From Phallusia fumigata (taxonomy: Eukaryota; Chordata; Ascidiacea; Phlebobranchia; Ascidiidae), in contig QXVZ01017069.1 in NCBI GenBank assembly GCA_008931825.1, positions 1 to 26,056 on the forward strand: a stretch of 26,056 nucleotides of DNA, given 5' to 3'. This document shows, in pieces, positions 10,010 through 22,753 of this stretch (positions are counted from its first letter, which is position 1; each line of letters starts with the position of its first letter). A program made the position numbers and the translations under genes. Below the pieces are notes generated by a model. The model saw only the letters and a list, made by a program, of their open reading frames with translations. It was not told the origin of the DNA and ran no database searches.

Positions 10010-11444
10010 ATGAACACGGAAAGAAGATGGATTGTGGGAAGTATCATTGTCCAAATGGCTACTCTTCTCCTACTCTTTGTATATCTGAAGAACGCGTTTC
10101 CAGGTGAGGTAACACGAAGACAAAAATGTCATATATCAAAACGGCAGCAGTTGGCGAAATAACGTGGCGCGGCTCACATCATTTAAAATAAGTGAAAAAA
10201 TTGTCATGAAGCAAGTCACGTTTTTAAGGTTTAAAATTTCCTTGTGACATACTTTCCGCCCAAAACAAAAATGCTGCGAAGTAATTGACTTGCGAAGCAG
10301 CTATTCGTTTGTTGTGATTTTAACACCGTTTGTCAAACTAGGTGTTTCTTTGAAAACGCCTGCCATGATGATACGGAAGTACAAACTCGATACATCTCCT
10401 AAGACTTTGGTAACAATATCCGGAGGTGTCAACCTTGATACGTGAACTTTCATTCGCCTTTGTTTTGCAGTTTCGTGTATCATGGGGTTACTTGTTTTCT
10501 GGTAAATTATTTGGTCTTTTTTATCTCTATGCACTGGCGAAAAATCGAAAAATATTCAGTAAGGTAGGCAAATAAAAGACGGGATAAATCTGTGACAGCG
10601 TTAAACAACGTATTCTATTTTCCTGTCAAGAACTTTTACATTGTATCGATGTTAACAATGGTCAACATGGTACTATGGATGATAGCGTATGGATTCGAGG
10701 AACATTTCTATGCGCTGTTGACCATGGTGGCAATGACTGTTCAGTGCTGTATACATGTGTTCATGATAACAAAACGATACGTTGACAGCGAAACCAAGTC
10801 TGACACTTCAACTTACAAACCCCTACCAGGTAATTGCCTGAACTCAGGCAATAAACTTGCTTGAGTTATTAATATTTTGTTTTTTTTACAAGAAACTTCA
10901 ACGTGGCTGTTTCGACACCTTATAGTATATCCAAATGTGTTCTCGGCTTGGTGGGGGGTTGAATCCATTACCTTCTCACTGGCCTACTTTCTAGCATCTC
11001 TTATACCCGATCGCAACATAGAAGGTTAAATATGAAACGACTGTTGTCGTCACAGCAATACGCTTAAACGATGAAACTACTTCTTGTTTTTGTGTAGAAC
11101 CGATAAGTGGCACAAGTTCACTTGTTTTCGTTGGAACTTGCCAGATACTGTGGACGATGGCCGATTTTTGTTATCTCGAAAAATATACGCGTTTCTTATC
11201 GTGCGTCTACATTTTTATGATATATATTGCTGGTGGTGTCCTTGCAATCAACTACAACCCCGATATTGGTGAGTATATACATTTGCGTTCGGTGGTATGT
11301 CTCTCATTGCCATTTTTAAACACAGGTTTCACAACAAACCATTATATGTGCACCGGGATGTTTATGTTTGCACTGATGACTCTCTACTTCAGATACAATT
11401 TGAACGAAACTCGTCATCGACGCTCGGAAACAAAGGCCGAATAA
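10010..11444 (+). CDS. Unrecognised polytopic membrane protein, tandem copy B
   Basis: Near-identical tandem copy of the gene at 6650-8103, offset by 3360 bases. Exons 10010-10108, 10631-10829, 10893-11024, 11098-11268 and 11326-11444 have exactly the same lengths (99, 199, 132, 171, 119), and the product is again 239 residues with six or seven membrane segments. Substitutions are few: VV to MA near residue 16, K33E, SVLCF to TVQCC near residue 69, N172K, IMC to MIY near residue 184, A210T, N227-K228 to N-E. In copy B the exon 1 donor GGTGAG|GTAACA is strong, which supports the junction used in copy A. Introns and about 200 bases of 3' flank are also similar, so the duplication is recent. An upstream in-frame Met at 9950 was not used because the TTTTAG acceptor lies between it and 10010. 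Frame and splice sites are intact. Function unknown. Confidence 0.8.
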
Positions 11445-11670
11445 AAACTTATGTGCATGACTGACACTCATTGTTCTGCTTTTTTGTATCTAAGAGGTTT
11501 AAATTGATTTTGTTTTAATTTATTCAATTTAGCCCAGTCTTTCTAAAAAACCTAAAACCTTGTTAAAATACCAAAAAAAAAAATCAAAACCTTAATTAAG
11601 TCATAAAATTTAACCGTGTGTATCATATGTATTTTGATGTTAACTTTTTTATGTGCAGATTTTTCAACAA

Positions 11671-13391
11671 ATGGCAAAACTTTATACGTGTATACTTTTT
11701 TTCGAGATTTTTATGAAATTTAACAACAAGCGCTAATTACTCATTTCACACACGCTGACACACAAAAGGTTTGTTAATGTTGGGAGACATTTCAAAAACA
11801 TATTTTGTAGAACAAACTTGCTTCAGTTATCTCGTATTTTAGCGTGTGATGAACGTTTCGTGCTGTATGGACCTAAAACTATATAGTTAAAAAAAACATA
11901 AAAACTTTAAAAGACAACAAAAATGTTAGCAAGATTTTTGTGTTAATTTTTTTTAAAATGGTAGTTTCCTTTGCATTTCGGCTTTTCATCAGTCGTTTCA
12001 ATTTTTGTGCTTTGTTAAATACTGGTAAAAACACAAATAGTTCCAGGTTTTGTTGCAAAAATAAAAGCATACACAGAAAAAATATGTTGGTTAGTTTATG
12101 AACGTGTTATATTGCCGTTGTTTGATAATGAACATCGGGTAAGTTGGCCTCATCACTCGCTTAAAAGGTGCAAATTAACTTCAGCGGTGCAGAATTTTAT
12201 CCAAGCGTCTAAATAATCTTCCGGAAAACGGATGGCGGTTCACTTCGTGCGTTTCCCATCCAACAATAAGGATCAGGATAATAATCACGAGCTCAAATTC
12301 ACAGAATTTCAACGAACATAAGAAAAAATATCAATTTATTTCACACTGTATAATGGCGTATAACAAAAATCTTAGTGGGACAAAACATTTTTTGTGCTTG
12401 CTTTTAACCAATTACGAAAGACTCAAATTCACGTATAGTTTCACTGCTTACAACAAAAGTTGATCACCAAGTGATAGCAAAACATAGGCTACTGGGCATA
12501 TTTGAGGAAAATATCGTAACGTACGACTTTACACCACCACTATTTAAAGCAATTAAAAAGTTACCATAAGTAATAATGTTTGCGAAGGTACGAGGCTTTT
12601 GTTATCCAGGTCAGCTGGCCGTCGGACTCTTTGCGCCTGAAGTGTGCCGAGAGTCCAATTGAAGCTATGTTCTGTACTTGTGTTACACAGCATTCAACCA
12701 GCGTACAAATTGCACTAATTACGATTTTATCTGGCAGAGGAGGTCAATATTTGTTAAGAAAGAGCCCTGTTATTACCACCACCTCAGGTTGCCAAACGTC
12801 ACGGTTGACCACCAACCACCATTGCGCAACGTAGCAGTAAGAACTCCCGACAGTGTTATGTTGTACTATTACAGAACAAACTAAGGAAATCCAAACATAG
12901 AATTTGCGGCACACACTAGCGCCTGAAATGACTACTGGAAAAAATACCAATCTCTGTGAATACGAATTACGAACACGGTGTTCATAGAGATCAGTACAGT
13001 AAAAAGTCAATGACACAAAAATCTTACATGATCTTGACATTTTGGACCAACAACCTTTTGATTTCTTTTTGCAATAATTCCTTCTAAAACAAGTATGAAT
13101 AGCAGTAAATATTAGTCATTGAAGTTTGAAATGCTTCAAAAACTTTAGCTTTCAGATATTTTATCTTGTTAATATTAAATTTATCGTTGGCTCAGCAGAG
13201 GAGCTTACTATTACCTTGTCTGGTAGAGTACATAAAATGTTAAGTGTCCAATCAGAGACTACTGGTAGTCTTGGACTTAAACTGTTTTACCCTTCTGCTG
13301 TCATACCAGAGCCTATATATTACTTATGTTTGAGACTACCCTTAAGCTGTCGAACCACAGTCTATATATTGCTCATGTTTAAAACTTCGGT
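11671..13391. other. Intergenic region, mostly unassigned
   Basis: About 1.7 kb of AT-rich DNA after the duplicated unit ends. No complete gene was recognised. On the minus strand near 12770-12830 there are short fibrinogen-like words, possibly a decayed relic (see separate entry). Two imperfect copies of a stretch around CTATATATT lie 49 bases apart near 13313 and 13362. The open frames 11879-12070, 12580-12834 and 13126-13395 show nothing that supports coding. Confidence 0.4.
12768..12835 (-). pseudogene. Possible relic of a ficolin-type last exon
   Basis: On the minus strand a short run reads GGTTGGTGGTCAACCGTGAC and continues GTTTGGCAACC. The functional ficolin exon (3984-3795) has GGTTGGTGG coding GGWW, and later a stretch coding HGNIWQPW with the bases TTTGGCAACCCTGG. 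In the relic the two blocks are almost adjacent and in different frames, with the cysteine-containing region between them gone and a stop soon after. The match is only a few tens of bases, so coincidence is possible. Confidence 0.25.
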
Positions 13392-13639
13392 TTAAACTTT
13401 TAAAGAATAAACTAGTGTCAATGTTAAAGTAATTTTATGATGTAACAATTTTTTTGTTGTAGGTGGAGAAACATAAGTTTCCCCATCTGTGCCAAACATT
13501 AAGTTTGTTGGAAAAACCTGCCCTCCTTTTTTGGGAGAGATTTTAACAGATTTAATATCTGTTAAGTGAAGGTCTGTTGCCTTCACGATTGCTTCATCTT
13601 TACCAACTTTTCCTTTCCACTCAACAACAAAATTATCTT
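13392..13639 (-). other. Coding-like antisense open frame, unidentified
   Basis: On the minus strand a TTCTTAG acceptor ends at 13640. It opens a frame of about 80 codons reading DNFVVEWKGKVGKDEAIV, then KATDLHLTDIKSVKISPKKG, then GQVFPTNLMFGTDGETYVSPP, ending at a stop at 13392. Composition looks like protein, not noise. No upstream partner exon, poly(A) signal or family match was recognised. It ends about 150 bases upstream of the RNF10-like start on the other strand. It may be a terminal exon, an exon of a decayed element, or chance. Confidence 0.3.
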
Positions 13640-13785
13640 CTAAGAAGAATTACATATTTTATTCATTTTGTGGTGAAATATGGCATTTTAATTTTTGGTC
13701 AACATGTCTCCGATCGTCAACATAAACCAATTGGTCTGTGAGGCCGTTTTTGCATCTCAAGTCTCTTATGTCAATATCTCCAACC

Positions 13786-16700
13786 ATGTCCTCCAGAACT
13801 GGTGCAATTCCAATTGTAAAGGTTTCCAGCTCAGAAAATGTATGTGGTAAATCCAAAGAAGGTAAGCAAAACCCACTTTCCTCTCATATTAAATGCATTC
13901 CATGACCATTGGATAAATGACTTGCTACTTTTATGAATCTTTTTAGATCGCAAAAGAAACAGCAATTTTGGCAGAACTCCAAACTCATACCAGGAAAGCA
14001 GCAACAGCTCCTATAATTCTAATTACAATAGAGGGTCTGGAAATGGAAAAGGTTCAGTTAATCAATTCCAAAAGCAACCTAGGCCTCGCTCTGGCTTTAA
14101 AAATGGTGGTGGACGTAGGAATCAGGTATACATACACAAGTGTTCATACAAAACATTTTGAAAATCTTTTATTGATTTGATTTGTTTCTTCACAAAATTT
14201 TATACATTGCCGTGGTAAGATTATGTTTGTAATCTTTAAGTTTGGACATCGTACATAAATTTTTGTGAACTTGTGCAAAGTTTTAATGTACAATTTTGAT
14301 AATTGCAGGTGAAAGCTGAACAAAGAGATGCATTTTCACCTCTCCCTGTTGAGCAACATGGCAGCAAAAAGACAAACATGAATCATTTATTGAATTTCAC
14401 CTTTGATTCAAGTTTTGACGAAACCTCTTCCAGGGTGGTGTCAAGAGGAGGGTGTAATCGCTGGAGACATGCTGGTCATCATTCTCTCTTTAACAAAGAA
14501 CAATTTATTCAAGCAAAGTATGATTTATCTTTGAACATTTTGTGTTTCAATATGATATTTAAAACTTTTGGTACACTGTGGCGATCATTGGTATCAGCTG
14601 GCTTCAGACCTATTTTTTATACAGTTGCCAGCTAGTTGTTAAAGAGGGGCCTGATTACAGTGTCCATGTTGCTGATGCCGATATTCCAATCGACTGGGAA
14701 CTCATTGAGAAAGTGGTAAGTTTTATGTTGAAGGCAATTTGTTGATAAAGACCGCCTAAACAATTCTGTTCATTAATAAAGATGAAAATACCTGCATGTT
14801 TAGACATTAAACCATATTGTTGCACTTTTATGGTACATTTAGAACATGTGGAGTCATGAGACACCTTTGTGTCCAATTTGTCTTGATTCTCCCTATGCTG
14901 CACGGGTTACAAAGTGTGGTCACATATTCTGCTGGCCATGTATTTTGCATTACTTGGCTCTGGATACAAAGCCATGGAGAAAATGTCCTATATGCTATGA
15001 GGCTGTTCAAAAGGGTGATTTAAAAAGGTAGGTATGGCAACATGTTAGCCTGATTCAGACACTTTAAAATGTAAACTGTTCATTGATTAATTATGTTATT
15101 TAGTAACGTTTTAATGAAACCAGTACACATTTGGCAGTGTTTCAGTTTTTGAAGACCAGTTTTATGACCCCCAAAGCATAATAACCATGAAGTTGATGAA
15201 AAGACAAAAAGGTTCTATGGTGGCATTTCCTGCAGACAAAGACAATGCTTTTCAAATGCCGGCTGATATTTGTCAATTTGGTGGCACAAGCAAAGCTGAA
15301 GTGCTGGTAATTTTGAAATTTTATTACCTTTTCAAGGTGTTTGACATGGTATTCAGTTATTTGTCTTTGTGTTATCAACTTTTAGTTCGTAAGTATGTGT
15401 TTAACAGCAGTATACTGAAAATGTTGGAAAAAGCCTAAAAGTACAAAGTTTTTTCTTGGTACAAGCTAGTAAACCTGCAAAATGGAATTCAATTTCTAAG
15501 TTGCTACAAAAATGCCTTTAAGTACCATAACTTATTATATTGCAGCTACAAACATACGATATTTTACAGAGTCAAAGAAACCTAAAGCATCTATGTGCTG
15601 CCCCAGGACAAGTGATATCTAATGTGGTGCAAGTGGAAATGGAACAGCTTGAGTTTAAGCTTGCCACAGAAACTGATGTAGGTTGTGTGCATTTATTTGG
15701 TTGTTGTTTCCTGCTGGGGGAAATATGCCTTACTTCTTCTGTTTCCATATTAAACCTGTAAATCAAATCTGCCCTTGACATGACCTTTTGCTTGATAACA
15801 AAGTAAATTATTGAATTGTTGATGATATTTTATTGTGGTTATTTTTTGCAACATTTATGGCAAACATGATAATGCTTTGATAGGACTTGGAAAAGCAGTT
15901 TATATTTGCTGCAATTGAACTGTGCAAACAGCGACAAGCAGAGTTACTGGAATGCATTGGGAAAAAACAAAAAAACAAAGGGATACATAATTATTGCAGT
16001 AAGAAACATAAATGAGACAAAATACCTAAAACCAATGTGTTTTGTTGTGGTAGCCTAGTGTTTTGCTCACAGTGACTTCCTGTGTATAATGAGTCATTCA
16101 AAAACAGTCATAATTCGTTGATAAGCCTCTGTTGCGAATGACATAAAAGTGATCCCCAACATTGGCTGATACATAACATACCACTTAGATGCAGACACAA
16201 CTAACAATGCTTGACATTCTAAGAGCAAACCTTTTGAAATGTTTTTGTTTTCTGAGACATTGAAATGGCAGAAACTTTAACAAACTTGAATGATTTTTGT
16301 TAAAAGTGGCTTCAGATGAAACTCAATACCAGGAAAATAATTCGAACAACACACAGGATGCAGTAGAGGCCAGTAATCCATCCGGTCCGATCGAATCACC
16401 GGTTGACCATGTGTATTACTTTTATCAGGTTGGTACTCAAAACATAACCTACTGGTGTTTATGGTGCAAGTAAAAGTTTTAAACACACTTTCATTACCAG
16501 GCAAAAGATGGGCAGCACATTTACTTGCACCCTGTCAATGTGAAATGTCTTATCCATCAATATGGCAGTTTTGACAAATGCCCAGTTGAGATAACTGGCA
16601 AAATTTTGGAAACGGAAGACTACTCAATGAACGAGGTATGTGCGGCTTACCCCAAATTGTGCCCTCAAACTAAATGCGAAAATGACCAAAATGTTGCCGC

Positions 16701-17946
16701 TTAACCAAGACTACACGAAAACGACATCGCTACCTGACGCATTTGCCGCTTTCCCTCGAGTTTCATGTGGCCGAGTTGGATTTGCGTCCTCCTGTGGTGG
16801 AAAGGTCAACACTTGACGCCTTTCGTGATCACCTGGAACGCCGTGCAGCCCAGCGTAAGCGGAAGGCCAGAGAGGAAAAGCGCGTGTTGCGGAAAGTGCA
16901 TAATGCCGAAATGCGCAAGCAAGGAAAATGTAAGTTTTTGAAATCCGATTATGCGGAATAAAACTCATGAATTGAGACCTAGCCTGGGTATTGTACGCCC
17001 CGGACCACATACGACCCTTCAGGTGATTGTGGCCGACCCGTTTTAGCTAATTTTGAATTACAAAATAAACATATTCAATTGAATAAGTTTTTGTGAGGCA
17101 ACCAAACTCTTTCGTTGCTCAGCCATAACATATACACATAACGGCTATTTACTGCTTTTTATGAACAAATGCAGTCAATGGTATGACTTGACGACGGTTG
17201 TGTCAAAACGCTTGTAGATGCGTCGACATAGATATAAATAGATTTTTGAAGTTTTGGTGTTAGGATTTCAGGGTCCAAAGGAAATTGGTTGCTGTGAATC
17301 ACCTTTTCTACGTTTTTTTGTACAGTTCCCGCTGCCAGAATAAGTTTGGAAAGTCAAAAGCAGTTCCCACACTTTCCCGGTCGCTCCAATGCAACACCGG
17401 GGTCATTTTCTGTCCTGCTGCCATCGCCGGAAACAAGTGAACATGAGATTTCGCAATCGTCCAAAACCAGCGATGACATGTTTGAGGCTGTTTCCAGTTC
17501 GTCTGTTAGTCCGTCGGTGACCAGTGCAGGGAGCAGTGTGGACAACAACGCCGGTCCGTCATTTGCGCAGGTAGGAGCATTTTTACACATTATCGCCCAA
17601 CCCGCCATTAAATTTGCGTTAAAATATTTTTTCTGATGTCTTGTTTTACGGCATGTAGATGCTGCGAAGTGCAAAGTCGAGCGAGCATCAGCAGTTATGG
17701 CCGCGAGTCGCGCCCAGCACGTCACAAATCAGCCAAGCGTCGGCCACGTCATCACGTGATGTAGATGATGACGACCCTGATTACGTGGCGCCGCCAACCT
17801 ACCAAAGCTCATTTGGCGACGCCCTGTCTACCGCTTTATCGCAGTTAGGTACTGAGCCACCCAAGGGCAGAGGTAAGAAGGGCAAAGGCGGCAAGAAGGG
17901 AAAGAAAGTTCTTCTCTTCAGCACTGCCGGACAGCAGCACCAGTGA
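13786..17946 (+). CDS. RNF10: RING finger protein 10 homologue
   Basis: RING-type E3 ubiquitin ligase family; vertebrate RNF10 is known for ubiquitination of 40S ribosomal proteins on stalled ribosomes. Thirteen exons: 13786-13861, 13947-14125, 14309-14517, 14625-14715, 14843-15027, 15138-15306, 15546-15677, 15884-15998, 16307-16428, 16501-16635, 16710-16929, 17326-17570, 17659-17946. All phases close to 721 residues, against about 811 in human. Residues 1-85 are a low-complexity Ser/Asn/Gly/Arg region. [10 protein letters not shown] and [15 protein letters not shown] follow. The C3HC4 RING uses C195, C198, C210, H212, C215, C218, C233 and C236. Downstream matches are [43 protein letters not shown]...[22 protein letters not shown], a basic helical KRKAREEKR stretch, PSFAQMLR, and the lysine-rich tail ending LLFST. 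The start Met was chosen by frame and is the least certain point. No lesion was seen. Confidence 0.94.
16978..17070. mobile_element. Degenerate hAT-type MITE fragment in RNF10 intron
   Basis: Inside the intron 16930-17325. The stretch with CCACATACGACCCTTCAGGT and GTGGCCGACCCGTTTTAGC resembles the MITE at 24100-24340 (CATATACGACCATCAAGGT, CAGCGACCAG). Ends and target duplication are not clear. Confidence 0.4.
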
Positions 17947-18018
17947 CCGATGTTCGAGTTAAAAATTGGGCTTTAGGCTTAGAAATGCTCTGTACATAGC
18001 ATGTATTTATGGCGTTTT

Positions 18019-18400
18019 ATCCATTGTAAGACAACCACGCGATGTAATATTATGCTCTGCTGTTGTACGTTGCATTCATCTACGCGGATTGTTCTTGGAC
18101 CCATGCTTGGTTACCTAAAGCGAATTGTGTTACGTTGAACGATCTGCTTGCAACCATAGACATAAAAAAAATTAGTCTGTTTAAACCTATTTATGTTTTG
18201 TACATGTGTAACTTTGTACTTGGATTTCAGTTTAGTGGCTAACGGTGGTTTGACAAAATGTGGACGATACTGGAATAAAATGTACGCTAACGCACGTGTT
18301 GTCGTTTTTGTCCTACAATTTGCGTTAAGTAAATACTGATGATATTCCCAAAATATAGACTGTTCTTCCGTCACTATCTTTCAACGGTATACATCAAGCA
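18019..18400 (+). repeat. RNF10 3' flank, first copy of a sequence repeated across an 'n'
   Basis: This 382-base stretch recurs at 18402-18786 directly after the 'n' at 18401. By eye there are roughly 15-18 differences including single-base indels. An AATAAA at 18274-18279 is the likely RNF10 poly(A) signal. Two unmerged overlapping contig ends, probably from two haplotypes, explain this better than a biological tandem repeat. Confidence 0.8.
18274..18279 (+). terminator. Poly(A) signal of RNF10-like gene
   Basis: AATAAA about 330 bases after the RNF10-like stop codon, also present in the second copy of this flank. Confidence 0.55.
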
Positions 18401-18401
18401 N

Positions 18402-18821
18402 ATCCATTGTAAGACAACCACGCGATGTAAAATTATGCTCTTGCTGTTGTACGTTGCATTTCATCTACGCGGATTGTTCTTGGACCCATGCTTGGATACC
18501 TAAAGCGAATTGTGTTACGTTCAACGACCTGCTTGCAACTATAGACATAAAAGAATTCAGTTTGTTTAAACTTATTTATGTTTTGTACATGTGTAACTTT
18601 GTACTTGGATTTCAGTTTAGTGGCTAACGGTGGTTTGACAAAATGTGGGACGATACTGGAATAAAATGTACGCTAACGCACGTATTGTCGTTTTTGTCCT
18701 ACAATTTGCATTGAGTAAATACTGATGATATTCCCAAAATATAGACTGTTCTTACGTCACTATCTTTCAACGGTATACATCAAGCATTTGCTAGTCTTTC
18801 TATCGTGTATGGTTTTCTTGG
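18402..18821 (+). repeat. Second copy of RNF10 3' flank, bounded by two 'n' joins
   Basis: Bases 18402-18786 repeat 18019-18400; the last 35 bases continue past it. The segment is bounded by 'n' at 18401 and 18822, so it is probably one small contig placed between two others. No gene was seen. Confidence 0.75.
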
Positions 18822-18822
18822 N

Positions 18823-19264
<442 letters not shown>

Positions 19265-19306
19265 CTATGATTGTTTAAGTGCTTGATTGACCGTGGTAAG
19301 ATGCTG

Positions 19307-19314
19307 CTTATATA
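19307..19314 (-). promoter_or_regulatory. TATA box of actin A with upstream E-boxes and CArG-like site
   Basis: TATATAAG on the minus strand, 85 bases before the ATG. Upstream are CTTTATTAGG (CArG-like, 19356-19365) and two CAGCTG E-boxes (19376-19381, 19383-19388). The order and surrounding words (GTCGAGTATATAAGCAG, CCACGGTCAA) are shared with the gene D promoter. Confidence 0.75.
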
Positions 19315-20045
19315 CTCGACTTGAAGCGATGAAAAAGGTATTTGCAACACGTTGCCCTAATAAAGACATGTGTTGCAGCTGTCAGCTGCTGCCGTAGTGT
19401 GAACACAGCAAAGGTGCTGACCAAATTTGGGATTGTATTGAAGATTGATTTCAATTTGAGCAACTTGGTTTATGTATCAGGATTACAGATAAATAATGCA
19501 AATCTAATCATTTGTTTGCAATAAAGAGCTGCGATTGGTTAAGAATCTGATACATTGACGTTTAATAGGTTAATTTCCACAGCTTCACAATAAAACAGCT
19601 AAATGTAACAGACTTTTGTTGTTCGAAAATTGTTATTTTGGCTCTGGAGGTGCGTGTACAATTCCAACGATTTTAATGATATTTTGAAATTTTTTATGTG
19701 TTCCTTGTCATCACACATTAGAGTTAGACAATACAAAAAATAACAGAAAGGTAGCATAATTAAAAACATAACTGTATTTAGTAAACATATTGTAGTGAAA
19801 ACGTTTGAAAAAAGCTTCTCTTCAAGTGCGTGTTTTGTGTTCCTCAATAGAAAGTAATCAAGCAAAATGTTCTAAATGCCTAAATATGTGCAAATGTTAA
19901 AGTTATCCTCGTTAGCGTTTGTTGTTTCCATGTCGGAGTGTTAACCGCGTTAATACTTATCCAACGCCCTTGGAAACAAACAAGCATTAACAGCCGGACA
20001 ACCGTCAGCATACCAGCGTGACATCGCGCCCTGCTGCATATCTGG

Positions 20046-20127
20046 CAGCTGAATAATACAACGCCTTACATGGTTGCAGTTGCGAACAGCGGTTGACACA
20101 TTCGTCGCCAGTCAGATAGTATATAAG
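20046..20127 (+). promoter_or_regulatory. Core promoter of actin B
   Basis: A CAGCTG E-box (20046-20051), a CArG-like CCTTACATGG (20064-20073) and TATATAAG (20120-20127) precede a 5'UTR of roughly 120 bases. The whole block from about 19905 recurs, reverse-complemented, as the gene C promoter at 23905-23580 with all three elements kept. Conservation across the duplicated copies supports function. Confidence 0.75.
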
Positions 20128-20230
20128 CCGGTCGCATAAAAAATTTAATCACATCTCCTCGTCAACCAGCATCGGTTTTAGTAATCATCTCCAGTTGAAG
20201 ATATCCAAGTCTTCTCTTACGTCTAGTTAG

Positions 20231-21774
<1,544 letters not shown>

Positions 21775-21967
21775 ATCTTTTATTTTGTATTCTAATTTAT
21801 TCGCAACTTTCAAACCAATTTATTTTTAAAATTTTTTTCAATTCATTTTTGAAACTTGTTTCATGCCTTCGCAAAGTAATATTGTAATTTTGGACATTTA
21901 TTTCTCTTTCATTGTTACACCAATTTGGTTTTTGAACGTTATGCTTAACCATCGTAGCGTAAAACGC

Positions 21968-21973
21968 AATAAA
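21968..21973 (+). terminator. Poly(A) signal of actin B
   Basis: AATAAA about 195 bases after the actin B stop, inside a 3'UTR that is repeated in reverse for gene C. Confidence 0.75.
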
Positions 21974-22525
21974 TCACAAATCCTCCGAAATTATTTGTTG
22001 TTTTCTAAGAATTTAAGAACATAATTTTTTCGAGTAATAGAAAACAGCTGGTAGCAAATGGTACAACTTTGGCATGAGTGCATGTTTGTTTATCTGGACC
22101 GTATAAACGTTCCATGTCGGTTACAGCTGTGTATTTTTAATACCACAGTTTTGTCCAAATCAATGAAACAGGCAGGAGCTGTTGACTTAAATGATTTTGG
22201 TGTTGTCTTTTGTCGCAACAATTAAGATTGCATCTATTATTTGAGTAAGATATGGAATTCGCTTTTCTGACGCAACTTGCCTGCAGATTGGCGCCTAAGA
22301 AATTCAACATTTAACAGCGTGGTATAAATTAACTTGTTGGCGGTGTACAACTACTACAGATATAGAAAACTGTCACCTTCGGGCTAATATTGTCGGTCGA
22401 TTTAGATTAAAAGGTCTTTTGTTCGTCGGTTGATTTGATAGTGTGTGTTGCGTAAGTATAACAAACACTTTTGGAAAACTTGTAACATGTAAACAATGAT
22501 CGATTCGTCTTTATTCCATCAGAAC

Positions 22526-22705
22526 ATGTCAAACGTTTATTACAAAATGGTTGATTCGGACATGACTCTAACCGACATGGAACGTTTATACCGATGGTTC
22601 TTAACTTTTTTTATCACGCCGAATCTGTACGATCTTATCAACTTTCGTCGAACCCAAAAAAGTTACACAACGATACCACAAAAGGCACCAATTATAATAA
22701 AGTAG
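22526..22705 (+). CDS. Possible small protein gene, 59 residues
   Basis: Not recognised. A compact transcription unit can be drawn: TATAAA at 22323-22328, a non-coding first exon ending at 22451, intron 22452-22522 (GTAAGT donor, TTTATTCCATCAG acceptor), ATG at 22526, stop at 22703-22705, AATAAA at 22748-22753. The product begins MSNVYYKMVDSDMTLTDMER, has a hydrophobic stretch around YRWFLTFFITPNLYDLI (residues 23-39), and ends with a Lys/Pro-rich tail. An upstream in-frame ATG at 22496 would add 10 residues if the intron is not spliced. All signals are in the right order, but the frame is short and could be chance. Confidence 0.4.
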   Translation: MSNVYYKMVDSDMTLTDMERLYRWFLTFFITPNLYDLINFRRTQKSYTTIPQKAPIIIK

Positions 22706-22747
22706 ATTTGAAACGAAGCGGAATAAGAACTAAAACGAAATCAACCA

Positions 22748-22753
22748 AATAAA
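22748..22753 (+). terminator. Poly(A) signal of the possible small gene
   Basis: AATAAA 43 bases after the stop codon of the 59-residue frame. It supports, but does not prove, a transcript here. Confidence 0.35.

Noticed and set aside
12580-12884. Overlapping plus-strand open frames of 84 and 68 codons
   Set aside because: They overlap each other in different frames with no splice signals or family resemblance.
19599-19865. 88-codon minus-strand open frame between actins A and B
   Set aside because: It lies in AT-rich spacer and is not kept intact in the homologous C-D spacer. No splice or poly(A) context was seen.
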